Origin: Syntrophomonas zehnderi OL-4
GTDB taxonomy: Bacteria; Bacillota; Syntrophomonadia; Syntrophomonadales; Syntrophomonadaceae
NCBI RefSeq assembly: GCF_000983115.1
Contig: NZ_CGIH01000029.1
Coordinates: 1-61,175, forward strand
Length of the DNA: 61,175 nt
Reading direction: 5' to 3'
Of the stretch, positions 13,625 through 22,733 are shown piece by piece. Position 1 is the first letter of the stretch. Each line of letters starts with the position of its first letter. The notes beneath the pieces are model-generated. The model searched no databases and was not told where the DNA came from. It saw only the letters and a list, made by a program, of their open reading frames with translations. A program made the position numbers and the translations under genes.

Positions 13625-14800
13625 CTAAAACCCTGTGCCCCAATAGGCTGACTGCAGGATATTCAGAACGTCTTCGTAGGTGAGTATTTTAAATGAGCCT
13701 AGGCTTCCTTTGCTGGTTACATCGGCTGCAATTTCTGTGAGTTGATCTGTGTTGAGACCGATATCTTTGAAAGTGGCGGGTATGCCGAGTGATCTGAAAA
13801 AATTAGCGGTTTGGGCGATTCCCTCTAAGGCTGCCTGCATATCATCCGTTTCCGTAATGTCCCAGACATTTCTGGCATATGTGGCCATTTTGGCCGCGGT
13901 TTGTTCATTCAGAACCTGCTTCATCCAGTAAGGTGTTAAAATGGCTAGACCTAGTCCATGGGTGATATCATAAAGGGCCGAGAGTTTATGTTCTATATCA
14001 TGGGTGGCCCAGTCGGTTATTTTGCCGGTGCTTAATAGTCCGTTTAATGCCAGGCTGCTTGTCCACATAAGGTTGGATCTGGCTTCGTAATTGTCCGGTT
14101 CAGCTATGGCCAGCGGGCCGTACTTGATACATGTTTTCAGCATGGCTTCCGCCATACGGTCTTGAATATAGGTGCCTGGAGTGGGACTGAAATACTGCTC
14201 GAATACATGACTCATGATATCTGCGGTTCCGGCTGCTGTCTGTTCGGCTGAGACTGAAAAGGTATGGACAGGATCCAGGATCGAAAACCGGGGATTTAAG
14301 CGAGTGCTGCCGGTTCCCAGTTTTTCTCCTGTTTCCGGATTGCTGATGACGGTGAAAGGATTCATCTCAGATCCGGTCGCTGCCAGGGTGAGGATGGAGC
14401 CAATGGGCAACGCTTCTTTGATAAAAGCTTTGCCTATAAAGAAATCCCAGGGATCTCCTTCGTATTTGACACCGGCAGCTATAGCTTTGGCACAGTCTAG
14501 ACTGCTTCCGCCTCCCACAGCCAGTACAAAATCAAGCTGGTGTTTACGGCATAGTGTGACACCTTGGCGCACACTGTCAATACGAGGGTTGGGCTGTACG
14601 CCGGACAGTTCAATACAAGTAATGGCGTGGTCGGCCAATATTTGTACTACCTGGTCATAGAGGCCGCTTTTTTTGATACTGCCTCCGCCGTAAACCAACA
14701 GCACCCGGCTGCCGTGTTTTCGTATTTCTTTGCCTAATTTATTTGTTTCTCCCTGCCCAAAAAGGATCCGGGTAGGCGCTTGAAAGTTGAAATTTAACAT
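13625..14800 (-). CDS. Iron-containing alcohol dehydrogenase (butanol dehydrogenase-like)
   Basis: This is a 391-residue NAD(P)-dependent group III alcohol dehydrogenase that interconverts aldehydes and alcohols. The N-terminal half has the nucleotide-binding GGGS elements (VYGGGSIKKSG, AVGGGSSLDCAKAIA). The metal site is visible as the Asp in GTADIMSH and the His in MSHVFEQYF, then the histidines of WATHDIEHKLSALYDITHG. The overall sequence recalls BdhA/YqhD enzymes; substrate cannot be set from sequence. A GGAGGG site precedes the start. The gene faces the end of the CRISPR array, with its stop only 12 bp beyond the terminal palindrome. Confidence 0.92.
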   Translation of the reverse strand: MLNFNFQAPTRILFGQGETNKLGKEIRKHGSRVLLVYGGGSIKKSGLYDQVVQILADHAITCIELSGVQPNPRIDSVRQGVTLCRKHQLDFVLAVGGGSSLDCAKAIAAGVKYEGDPWDFFIGKAFIKEALPIGSILTLAATGSEMNPFTVISNPETGEKLGTGSTRLNPRFSILDPVHTFSVSAEQTAAGTADIMSHVFEQYFSPTPGTYIQDRMAEAMLKTCIKYGPLAIAEPDNYEARSNLMWTSSLALNGLLSTGKITDWATHDIEHKLSALYDITHGLGLAILTPYWMKQVLNEQTAAKMATYARNVWDITETDDMQAALEGIAQTANFFRSLGIPATFKDIGLNTDQLTEIAADVTSKGSLGSFKILTYEDVLNILQSAYWGTGF

Positions 14801-14887
14801 ATTCTATCCCTCCATATAATACTTGCTGCCAAATAGGGCAACAAAATCGTGTAAACCACTTTAAATCAACGTGTTCTGACTACTTTT

Positions 14888-16234
14888 TCACAGACCACCT
14901 AATATGGTTGTGGCGATAGCAAAATAGATAATTAAGCCCATGACATCAGTCATCGAGGTAATCAAAGGATTGCTGGCAACGGCTGGGTCGATACCTAGTT
15001 TGGTTAGAATAAAGGGCAGCATAACTCCGATCAGGTTGGCGGCAAGGATGACGGCTAACATGGTAAGTCCCACGATTAAACCGATTTGAACGCCTCCACG
15101 CACATAACCAAAAACAGCACTTATAATCCCCATGCATATTCCCAGCAGTAACCCTACCATAATCTCTTTAATGAATATTTTCAGCCATTCTTTAATATTA
15201 ACATCGCTGGTGGCGATGGCGCGTACCATAAGGGTGGAAGCTTGAGCTCCGGCATTGCCTCCGCTGCCTAGCAGCAGAGGGATAAAAACAGTAAGGACTA
15301 TAACTGTTTGCAAGGTTTGTTCATATATTGCGATTACCCCCGAGGAAAGCAAGCTGACAAAGACTAGGGCAATTAACCAGCCAATCCTTTTTGATACCAA
15401 TTCTTTTACACTTGATTCCAGGTAGCTGGTTTTCAATGGTGTTACCGCTGCAGTTCGGTGAAAGTCTTCGGTAGCTTCTTCTTCGGCTACGTCCATTACA
15501 TCGTCAAAAGTAACCAACCCCAGGAGTATTCCGCCTGAATCGAGTACCGGCAGGGCAAAGACGTCATATTTTTGCATGGTTTTTACTGCTACTTCCCGGT
15601 CATCGAAGGCACTAAGGCTGATAAAGGAGTAATCCATGATGGTTTCCACTGTATCGTCGGGGTTTGCTAATACAAAGTGCGACAACTCCAGTGAATCCAA
15701 GAGTTTCCAGGATCTGTCCGTAACATAAATAGTATGCAGGGTTTCACTGTTACGGGCTTTGAGCCGTATATGATTAATAGCTTCCTGAATCCTCCAATGC
15801 GGCCTTACCGCAACGTAATCCGGAGTCATTAGTCGGCCGACACTTTCGCGGGGATATCCTAAAAGGAGTCGTGCTTCTTTTAAATCTTCGGGATCTAACA
15901 GGTTAAGCAGGCGCTGGGTAACCTGCCCGGGCAGTTCTTCAAACAATGCCGTCCTATCATCAGGACGCAGGTTATTTAGAAGGTAGCGGGTTTCTTCATT
16001 GGTTAAATCTTTTAAAAGAGAGTTGCGATCTTCTTTTTCCAAATAGGAGAAGATGTCTGCTGCTACCGGACGGGGCAAGAGTCGAAACAGCATTACTCTT
16101 TCGGATTTGCTCAGATCGTTTAAAAGCGCAGCCACATCAGGTATAAGAAAGTCGCTCCAGTCTTGTTGTCTGATTTCATTCCACTGTTCCTGTTTTATTA
16201 AGTTTGATATATGTTCTTTTAATTCTTCTTTCAC
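14888..16234 (-). CDS. mgtE: MgtE-type magnesium transporter
   Basis: This is a Mg2+ channel/transporter of the inner membrane. The 448-residue protein has the MgtE N domain of helical repeats (residues 1-130, with LLRDLTNEETRYLLNNL-like segments). A CBS pair follows (about 130-255, VGRLMTPDYVAV and the VLDSGGILLGLVTFDDVMDV strand). A five-helix membrane domain starts near residue 280 and includes LLLGSGGNAGAQ, the conserved pore-lining region. Translation begins at GTG (16234) after a GAGG site. No M-box-like riboswitch was recognised upstream. Confidence 0.95.
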   Translation of the reverse strand: MKEELKEHISNLIKQEQWNEIRQQDWSDFLIPDVAALLNDLSKSERVMLFRLLPRPVAADIFSYLEKEDRNSLLKDLTNEETRYLLNNLRPDDRTALFEELPGQVTQRLLNLLDPEDLKEARLLLGYPRESVGRLMTPDYVAVRPHWRIQEAINHIRLKARNSETLHTIYVTDRSWKLLDSLELSHFVLANPDDTVETIMDYSFISLSAFDDREVAVKTMQKYDVFALPVLDSGGILLGLVTFDDVMDVAEEEATEDFHRTAAVTPLKTSYLESSVKELVSKRIGWLIALVFVSLLSSGVIAIYEQTLQTVIVLTVFIPLLLGSGGNAGAQASTLMVRAIATSDVNIKEWLKIFIKEIMVGLLLGICMGIISAVFGYVRGGVQIGLIVGLTMLAVILAANLIGVMLPFILTKLGIDPAVASNPLITSMTDVMGLIIYFAIATTILGGL

Positions 16235-16453
16235 AACAATAACCTCAAAAATTAAACTGCTATTTTATTATATGCGCTATAATAATGAATCACAAGTTTA
16301 CAGGCAATTCAAAAGGGGCTGTCCAGCCCGAACTACTTGACGTCACGATTAGATCATGGTAGAAATGAAACATGAGTTTTACGGCTTAATATTATTTTTC
16401 GGAAAAAATAGTTGGCTCATTTCCCTTGATAATATTGAATGGATGGATGTTAT

Positions 16454-16978
16454 ATGAAAAGAAGTATTTTATATCTTACATTGCTGGTGATGGTTCTGGG
16501 AGCTGCAGGATGTGGCTCTACCAAGCAGGACCATGAGGTCAGATCTTTTAATGACTTATCGGCAGTCCCGGCTTTTACCTGCCAGGATTTAAATGGCAAC
16601 GAAGTAAACAACGACATTTTTCAGGACAACAAGCTGACCCTGATCAACATATGGGCTACTACTTGAGGTGGCTGCATTGAGGAGTTGCCTGAGTTACAGG
16701 CACTATACCAGGAAATCGGGGATCGCAAGGTTAATGTGGTGGGTATCGTTGCTGATGGTATGCACTATGAGGCAGATGCACGTTATTTCATCCAAAAATA
16801 CGGAGTTAATTACCCTAACATTGTTCCGAACCAGAAGTTCATGGATGATTTTGTGAGACTAACCGTTGCCGTTCCAACATCTATTTTGGTTAATGACAGA
16901 GGTGAGATTATCGGGCAGCCGCTGATGGGATATAAGAGTAAAGCAGAATTCCGCCAGTTAATTGAAGGCAATCTATAA
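16454..16978 (+). CDS. Selenocysteine-containing thioredoxin-like lipoprotein (TlpA/ResA type)
   Basis: This is a predicted extracytoplasmic thiol-disulfide oxidoreductase read through an in-frame TGA at 16664-16666. The two halves share one frame and together make a complete thioredoxin fold. At residue 71 the usual Cys of the WATWCxxC active site is replaced by TGA, giving WATT-U-GGC, with the second Cys at 74. Downstream EELPEL and VPTSILVNDRGEI are normal TlpA features. The N-terminus is a lipoprotein signal (hydrophobic stretch, GAAGC, Cys20). A 6-bp hairpin 19 nt after the TGA could be the SECIS. An upstream in-frame ATG at 16439 is an alternative start. A nonsense mutation is the competing reading, but the UGA sits exactly at the catalytic position. 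Confidence 0.85.
16686..16702 (+). promoter_or_regulatory. Candidate bacterial SECIS hairpin
   Basis: TGCCTG (16686-16691) pairs perfectly with CAGGCA (16697-16702) around the five-base loop AGTTA. It lies 19 nt downstream of the UGA at 16664-16666, within the coding sequence, as bacterial SECIS elements do. The loop contains a G followed by U residues, as SelB-binding loops often do. Recognition by SelB is inferred. Confidence 0.55.
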
Positions 16979-16995
16979 GCGGGGGAGTACGATTA

Positions 16996-17142
16996 ATGGA
17001 TAACAAACTAAGGCAGCGTATTTCGGTGGGTTTGCTGGCTGGCAGCGGGCTGTTAATCTCCTTGGGAATATTTCGCGGGGAGGTAGGAATTGTATTCAGC
17101 AAAGCCATAAATATCTGTCTGGAGTGTATAGGTCTTGGCTAG
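16996..17142 (+). CDS. Small CXXC membrane protein (resembles CD1871A-type family)
   Basis: This 48-residue reading frame begins MDNKLRQRIS with one hydrophobic helix (about residues 11-25) and ends in INICLECIGLG, giving a C41-x-x-C44 pair near the C-terminus. A GGGGGAG ribosome binding site lies about 10 nt before the ATG. Its stop overlaps the start of the polyferredoxin by 8 nt, which argues for real translation. The gene is short enough to be missed by standard callers. From memory, it resembles the small CXXC proteins (CD1871A type) found beside thioredoxin and 4Fe-4S genes in clostridia. Function is unknown; a role as membrane thiol relay is inference. Confidence 0.75.
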   Translation: MDNKLRQRISVGLLAGSGLLISLGIFRGEVGIVFSKAINICLECIGLG

Positions 17143-17998
17143 TTTGAACAGAAGATGGGTGCAGATAATCGCTGCCATTGGCAGCAACGGATATTGGCCG
17201 GGCTTTCGGGATGGGGCTATCTATCAGGGTAATCTTAAGAAAGTATGTGTTCCGGGCTTAAACTGCTATTCTTGCCCGGGAGCACTGGGTTCTTGCCCAA
17301 TCGGTTCATTGCAGGCGGTGATTGGCAGCATAAATTACACGGTCTCCTTTTATATTATTGGATTTTTGACCCTGACAGGCAGTATTATGGGACGTTTGGT
17401 TTGCGGATGGTTATGTCCCTTTGGCTTGATTCAGGAACTTTTTTATAAAATACCTACGCCTAAAATGCGTTTAAAGGGTTTGGCTGCTAATCTTAAATAT
17501 TTAAAATATGTCATCCTGGCTGTATTTGTTTTAATTCTGCCGGCATTGTGGGTGAATTCCGCTGGGATGGGAGCTCCAGCATTTTGTAAATATATTTGCC
17601 CGGCAGGTACCCTGGAAGGCGGTATACCTTGGGTGCTTTTCAATGCTTCGCTGCGATCGGCGGCGGGGTTTCTTTTCGTCTGGAAAATGGTCTTGCTGGT
17701 TTTGACCGTAACGTTTTCTATTCTGATTTTTCGTCCTTTTTGCCGGGTTATATGTCCGCTGGGCGCCGTTTATGCACTGTTTGCACCCGTTAGCCTGTAC
17801 CGGTATCAAATAGATGAACACCGGTGTACCCGTTGCGGGACTTGCGTAAAAACCTGCAAGATGGATGTGGTTGCCTTTGAAAAGCCCAATGATCCTGAAT
17901 GTATACGTTGCGGCGACTGTATAAAAAGCTGTCCGCACGGTGCTCTTCGCAGTGAGTTCTTTATACTGAACAACTCTGCTCCTACTACTGACGATTAA
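17135..17998 (+). CDS. NapH/YccM-like membrane 4Fe-4S polyferredoxin
   Basis: This is a 287-residue membrane protein with four or more hydrophobic helices and two CxxxCP motifs (CGWLCPFGLIQE near residue 90 and CRVICPLGAVYA near 205), as in NapH/NosR-type electron carriers. A C-terminal pair of 4Fe-4S motifs follows (CTRCGTCVKTCKMDV and CIRCGDCIKSCPHGAL). Extra cysteines lie near the N-terminus (CVPGLNCYSCPGALGSCPIG). It probably passes electrons through or across the membrane. Starts at TTG 17135 or TTG 17144 are both possible; the former overlaps the small CXXC gene. Position after the selenothioredoxin suggests it supplies reductant to that protein. Confidence 0.85.
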   Translation: MASLNRRWVQIIAAIGSNGYWPGFRDGAIYQGNLKKVCVPGLNCYSCPGALGSCPIGSLQAVIGSINYTVSFYIIGFLTLTGSIMGRLVCGWLCPFGLIQELFYKIPTPKMRLKGLAANLKYLKYVILAVFVLILPALWVNSAGMGAPAFCKYICPAGTLEGGIPWVLFNASLRSAAGFLFVWKMVLLVLTVTFSILIFRPFCRVICPLGAVYALFAPVSLYRYQIDEHRCTRCGTCVKTCKMDVVAFEKPNDPECIRCGDCIKSCPHGALRSEFFILNNSAPTTDD

Positions 17999-18040
17999 TT
18001 TGACCGGGGATTGTGCCCTGACAAGCGAAGGAGTGGCAAG

Positions 18041-18484
18041 GTGAGATTTTGGCTGACGACAATAACGGTATTATTACTGGATCGAGCCAGTAAATTGTGG
18101 ATTATGAGCCATATGAATCCAGGAAGCAGTTGGGATCTCATAAATGGTATATTAAGCATAACGTATATTTTCAACCCAGGAGCGGCTTTTGGGATTATGC
18201 AGGGCAAAGCAGGGCTGTTTGTTGCTGCAGCGGCATTAGTAATAACTTTTGCGTTGTACTTCATGTATAAGTATAATCCTGCCCAAAGGATTCAATATGC
18301 GCTGGCACTAATCGTTGGCGGAGCCCTGGGAAATGTAATTGATCGCATACTTTATAACGCGGTGGTTGATTTTATAAGTGTGGGTTGGTTCCCGATTTTC
18401 AATGTTGCCGATATTGCCATTGTGTGTGGGGGAGCCTTGCTGCTGATCTATATTCTGCTAAATGGGGACGAACCATCAAGGTAA
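18041..18484 (+). CDS. lspA: Lipoprotein signal peptidase (SPase II)
   Basis: This membrane aspartyl protease removes signal peptides from diacylglyceryl-modified prolipoproteins. A GTG at 18041, behind GGAG, gives 147 residues; the frame is open to a TTG at 18011 without a better site. Four hydrophobic helices are visible. The family boxes are FNPGAAFGIMQG, GGALGNVIDRILYNAVVDF and FNVADIAIVCG, with Asp110 and Asp124 as the expected catalytic pair. It follows the polyferredoxin gene by 42 bp, so it may be cotranscribed with the upstream selenolipoprotein that it would process. Confidence 0.95.
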   Translation: MRFWLTTITVLLLDRASKLWIMSHMNPGSSWDLINGILSITYIFNPGAAFGIMQGKAGLFVAAAALVITFALYFMYKYNPAQRIQYALALIVGGALGNVIDRILYNAVVDFISVGWFPIFNVADIAIVCGGALLLIYILLNGDEPSR

Positions 18485-18622
18485 TACATATATTCAGTGA
18501 GGCTATGACCCACATGCGAATGTTGTTATTTAGTGGGGAAGCCGGTTATTCACTGCAGGTATAATATAGTTTAGGTGGGATATTAATTACGGGCGGAAAT
18601 TTAGTTAAGGTAAGGAGAGCAT

Positions 18623-19543
18623 ATGCGAGATTTGGCAACTCTGCAGGTGGAAGAGGAAATGGAAGGTGAACGTTTAGACGTTTTTATAAGTGAAAGTCTG
18701 AATGAACTGTCGCGTTCCCTGGTGCAGGGTTTGATTAGAGAAGGCCAGGTGCTGGTGGCTGGTAAAACCGCAAAGCCCAGTTATCGGGTAAAAATCGGAG
18801 ATGAGGTGCAGGTGGAAGTCCCCCGGGCGCAGGAGATAAAGATTCAGCCTCAGGACATTCCTTTGCCGATAATATACCAGGATGAAGATGTGGCAGTGGT
18901 TGATAAACCAAAAGGTATGGTAGTACATCCTGCGCATGGTAACTGGGATAAAACCATGGTTAATGCGCTTCTTTATCATATCAGGGATTTATCCGGGATT
19001 AATGGAGAAATAAGGCCGGGCATCGTGCACCGTCTGGACAAGGACACTTCTGGGGTAATGGTAGTCGCTAAAAATGATGTGGCACATCGCAGCCTGGCAG
19101 AGCAGATCCGAGTACATAGCATAAATCGCGAGTATATTGCCCTGGTTCATGGTCTGCTGCAAGAAAACCTGGGACGCATAGATGCGCCTATTGGCCGCAG
19201 CCCTAAAGATCGCAAAAAAATGGCAGTAATCAAAGACGGGCGTGAGGCGGTCAGTGATTACGAAGTTCTGCAAAGGTATCAGGAGTACACTCTGGTGAAA
19301 GTTAAACTGCTTACCGGACGAACCCATCAGATCAGGGTTCATTTTGCTTACATCCAGCATCCGGTGGTGGGCGACCCCTTGTATGGCTCAAAACGAAAAA
19401 ACTTGAACCTGGATTCTCAGGCTCTGCATGCCTGGCGGTTAGGTTTTAATCATCCGCGCAGCCAGGAATACATGGAGTTTACCAGCCCTGTACCACAGTA
19501 TTTGCAGGATATTATCACTAAAAAATTAAATAAAAGTATTTGA
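18623..19543 (+). CDS. rluD: RluD-family 23S rRNA pseudouridine synthase
   Basis: This enzyme isomerises uridines in large-subunit rRNA. The 306-residue protein has an N-terminal S4 RNA-binding domain (GERLDVFISESLNELSRSLV, residues 15-34) and a catalytic domain with HRLDKDTSG, whose Asp139 is the nucleophile. The C-terminal GRTHQIRVHFAYIQHPVVGD is also diagnostic. An AAGGAGAG site precedes the ATG. It sits just upstream of pyrR, as in many Firmicutes (ylyB position), with lspA before it. Confidence 0.93.
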   Translation: MRDLATLQVEEEMEGERLDVFISESLNELSRSLVQGLIREGQVLVAGKTAKPSYRVKIGDEVQVEVPRAQEIKIQPQDIPLPIIYQDEDVAVVDKPKGMVVHPAHGNWDKTMVNALLYHIRDLSGINGEIRPGIVHRLDKDTSGVMVVAKNDVAHRSLAEQIRVHSINREYIALVHGLLQENLGRIDAPIGRSPKDRKKMAVIKDGREAVSDYEVLQRYQEYTLVKVKLLTGRTHQIRVHFAYIQHPVVGDPLYGSKRKNLNLDSQALHAWRLGFNHPRSQEYMEFTSPVPQYLQDIITKKLNKSI

Positions 19544-19590
19544 CAACGTAAGTTGCTTTGATTAATATCTTTACAGTAGAACCTTTAAGT

Positions 19591-19667
19591 TGGCCCCGTG
19601 AGGCTAGCAAGGAAATGCGGGATATTTGCGCCTGCCTCCAGTCTTACGGAGCGCAGGCTTTTATTTT
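19591..19667 (+). promoter_or_regulatory. PyrR-binding attenuator upstream of pyrR
   Basis: GTGAGGCTAGCAAGGA (19598-19613) matches the purine-rich PyrR binding loop. It is followed by a terminator: CCTGCCTCC (19631-19639) pairs with GGAG-C-GCAGG up to 19657, with one bulged C, then a TTTTATTTT run to 19667. UMP/UTP-bound PyrR should stabilise the anti-antiterminator and cause termination, lowering pyr expression when pyrimidines are plentiful. The pyrR start lies 44 nt further on. Confidence 0.8.
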
Positions 19668-19708
19668 GCAGTCCTTACTTCCGGCAGATAGGCATAAGGA
19701 GGTTTTGA

Positions 19709-20263
<555 letters not shown>

Positions 20264-20277
20264 ACCCTTTAAACTGG

Positions 20278-20350
20278 TACAGAGAGACCGGCAAGGGAGC
20301 AAGTCTTTTGAAGGCGCAGCCTTCCTTGCTGATGCAGGGGAGGTTTTTTT
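20278..20350 (+). promoter_or_regulatory. PyrR-binding attenuator between pyrR and pyrB
   Basis: ACAGAGAGACCGGCAAGGGA (20279-20298) is a close match to the PyrR binding loop. The terminator stem is CCTTCCTTGC (20320-20329) paired with GCAGGGGAGG (20334-20343), ten uninterrupted pairs including two G-U, then seven T residues (20344-20350). The T-run touches an in-frame ATG at 20351, so the terminator's 3' arm also contains a Shine-Dalgarno for that ATG. Confidence 0.85.
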
Positions 20351-20374
20351 ATGAGCAAAGAGGGAGGCAAAACA

Positions 20375-21316
20375 GTGAAGCTGGAACAGCGCAAAGACTT
20401 ATTAGGACTCAGGGATGTCAGCCGGGAAGAGATCGAAATGATATTAAGTACTGCTACTCCCATGAAAGATATCTTAAAAAGAGATATTAAAAAAGTCCCG
20501 ACCTTAAGAGGCAAAGCCATGGTAACTGTTTTTTATGAAAACAGCACCCGTACGCGAACTTCCTTTGAAATTGCCGGCAAATATCTAAGTGCCGACACGG
20601 TTAATCTGGCGGTATCCACCAGCAGTGTGGCCAAAGGGGAGAGTTTGCGGGATACTGTTAAAACCATCGAAGCGATGGGATTTGACCTGATGGTTATTCG
20701 CCATGGTATGAGCGGAACCCCGAGCTATGTGGCCCGCAATACCAACATGCGGATTATCAATGCCGGTGATGGAGCCAATGAACATCCGACCCAGGCTTTA
20801 CTGGATTTGTACAGCATCAAAGAGGCCAAAGGCAGCTTGGAAGACCTAAAAGTGGTAATCGTGGGCGACATCCTGCACAGCCGGGTGGCGCGTTCCAATA
20901 TCTACGGTCTGAGTAAATTTGGCTGCGAAATCAGGGTGGTGGGACCGGCTACTCTGATGCCTCCGGAGATTGAGAAACTGGGAGTTAAGGCATATAACAA
21001 CTTGGATCAGGCTCTTAGAGGAGCCGATGTGATTAATGTCCTGCGTATTCAAAGGGAGAGACAGGTAGCAGGTCTTTTTCCTTCCTTGGACGAATACTCT
21101 AATCTTTATATGTTAAGCCCGGAGCGGCTGAAAAACGCCCGGGAAGATGTATTGGTTCTGCATCCTGGCCCCATGAATCGCGGGGTGGAAATCTCCTCGG
21201 CCCTGGCCGACAGCACCACCGCGGTTGTTAATGAACAGGTTACCAATGGCGTAGCCGTAAGAATGGCGTTGCTTTTCCTGATGATGGGGGGGTCAAAAGA
21301 TGAAATTACTTATTAG
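20375..21316 (+). CDS. pyrB: Aspartate carbamoyltransferase catalytic subunit
   Basis: This enzyme condenses carbamoyl phosphate with aspartate, the first committed pyrimidine step. The GTG at 20375 is preceded by AGGGAGG and gives 313 residues starting MKLEQRKDLLGL, close to family length. An ATG at 20351, 8 codons upstream, also has a Shine-Dalgarno within the attenuator stem, so the start is uncertain. Carbamoyl phosphate-binding motifs are clear (FYENSTRTRTSFE, then HGMSGTP in place of HxxxGxP, and HPTQALLDL). The C-terminal HPGPMNRGVEI is present. No regulatory pyrI is seen. The 3' end overlaps pyrC by 17 nt. Confidence 0.95.
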   Translation: MKLEQRKDLLGLRDVSREEIEMILSTATPMKDILKRDIKKVPTLRGKAMVTVFYENSTRTRTSFEIAGKYLSADTVNLAVSTSSVAKGESLRDTVKTIEAMGFDLMVIRHGMSGTPSYVARNTNMRIINAGDGANEHPTQALLDLYSIKEAKGSLEDLKVVIVGDILHSRVARSNIYGLSKFGCEIRVVGPATLMPPEIEKLGVKAYNNLDQALRGADVINVLRIQRERQVAGLFPSLDEYSNLYMLSPERLKNAREDVLVLHPGPMNRGVEISSALADSTTAVVNEQVTNGVAVRMALLFLMMGGSKDEITY

Positions 21317-22592
21317 AGGCGGCAGGGTAATAGACCCGGCCAATGAAATAGATGCAATAATGGATGTTTTGGTAGCTGATGGCAAAATAGAGGCAATTGC
21401 CCCTAACATTCAGGCAGAGGGTGCTATAAACATAGATGCGGCTGGAAAATGGGTTTGCCCTGGTTTTATCGATATGCACGTGCATTTACGGGAACCCGGT
21501 TTCGAATACAAAGAAGATATTGCATCCGGCACCAGGGCTGCTGCGGCAGGTGGGTTTACCACCGTTTGTTGTATGCCTAATACCGATCCGGTGATAGATA
21601 ATGCAGCCGTAGCCAGCTTCGTGAGAGAGCGGGCGCAAAAATCCGGGGTAGTTAATGTCCTGCCGATTGGCAGCATTACCAAAAAACAAGCCGGACGGGA
21701 ACTTAGTGAAATGGCCGAACTGGTCGAAGCCGGCTGTGTGGCAGTCTCTGACGATGGCCTGCCGGTTGCGGATTCAGCCATTATGAGAAATGCCCTGCAG
21801 TATGCAGACATGTTTGGCCTGCCTGTTTTATCACACTGTGAAGACCTTAATCTGGCGCGGGATGGTCAGATGCATGAAGGTTACTATTCCATTATCTATG
21901 GACTCAAAGGCATCCCGGCTGCTGCGGAGGAGATCATGGTTGCCCGGGATATTATTTTGGCGCAAACTACTGGGGCGCAGGTTCATATCTGTCATGTTTC
22001 TACGGCGGGTTCAATTGATATGATTCGGGACGCCCAGGAACGGGGTGTGCAGGTAAGCTGTGAAGTTACTCCGCATCATCTGATTTTAACCGATGAAATT
22101 GTCGGTAGTTATGACGCTGATACTAAAGTAAATCCTCCCCTTAGACCTCTGGAAGATGTGGTTGCCTTAAGAGAAGGACTGCTGGATGGAACCATTGACT
22201 GCATTGCTACTGACCATGCTCCTCACCACTTGGAGAGCAAGGATTGCGAGTACAACCTGGCGGCTTTCGGAATTTCCGGTCTGGAGACAGCCGTAGCTCT
22301 TATTATGGATAAATTAGTCCATCCCCAGATTTTGGATGCGGAAACTATGGTAAGCCTTTTTACTATAGGGCCGGCCGATATTCTGGGAATCAATAAAGGA
22401 AGCCTGGACGTGGGAACTGATGCCGATATTACTATAGTTGATCCTGAGTTGGTAAGGGAAGTCAATCCCCGGGAGTTTTATTCAAAGGGGAAAAACACGC
22501 CCTTTAAGGGCATGGTATTAAAAGGCTGGCCCTGGATGACAATAGTAAGCGGCAGAGTTGTCTATAAAGAAGGCAAAATAATTACGGAATAA
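21300..22592 (+). CDS. pyrC: Dihydroorotase
   Basis: This zinc amidohydrolase cyclises carbamoyl aspartate to dihydroorotate. The 430-residue protein carries the metal-binding DMHVHLREPGFEYKED (residues 59-74). It also has the later metal histidines in LSHCEDLNL and HICHVST, and the catalytic Asp in CIATDHAPHH. Length fits the class I type found in Firmicutes. It overlaps pyrB, so the two are translationally coupled. Confidence 0.96.
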   Translation: MKLLIRGGRVIDPANEIDAIMDVLVADGKIEAIAPNIQAEGAINIDAAGKWVCPGFIDMHVHLREPGFEYKEDIASGTRAAAAGGFTTVCCMPNTDPVIDNAAVASFVRERAQKSGVVNVLPIGSITKKQAGRELSEMAELVEAGCVAVSDDGLPVADSAIMRNALQYADMFGLPVLSHCEDLNLARDGQMHEGYYSIIYGLKGIPAAAEEIMVARDIILAQTTGAQVHICHVSTAGSIDMIRDAQERGVQVSCEVTPHHLILTDEIVGSYDADTKVNPPLRPLEDVVALREGLLDGTIDCIATDHAPHHLESKDCEYNLAAFGISGLETAVALIMDKLVHPQILDAETMVSLFTIGPADILGINKGSLDVGTDADITIVDPELVREVNPREFYSKGKNTPFKGMVLKGWPWMTIVSGRVVYKEGKIITE

Positions 22593-22733
22593 AGTCCATC
22601 AACTGGGGCGCGAGGGTGATACCATTAAATAATAATAAACCTTGCCATTCACGCCTCACTTGATGTGATAAACCCGTAAAACACTAAGTCATTGATCTAT
22701 GAATTTGTGACTGATATTAAATAGGGGGTTGCT

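Noticed and set aside
14214-14660. 148-codon ORF opposite the alcohol dehydrogenase
   Set aside because: It is antisense to a clearly conserved gene, with no ribosome binding site or recognisable product.
16439-16978. Thioredoxin gene as a pseudogene broken by a stop codon
   Set aside because: The stop is TGA, falls exactly on the active-site Cys position, and everything after it is in frame and conserved; selenocysteine explains it better.
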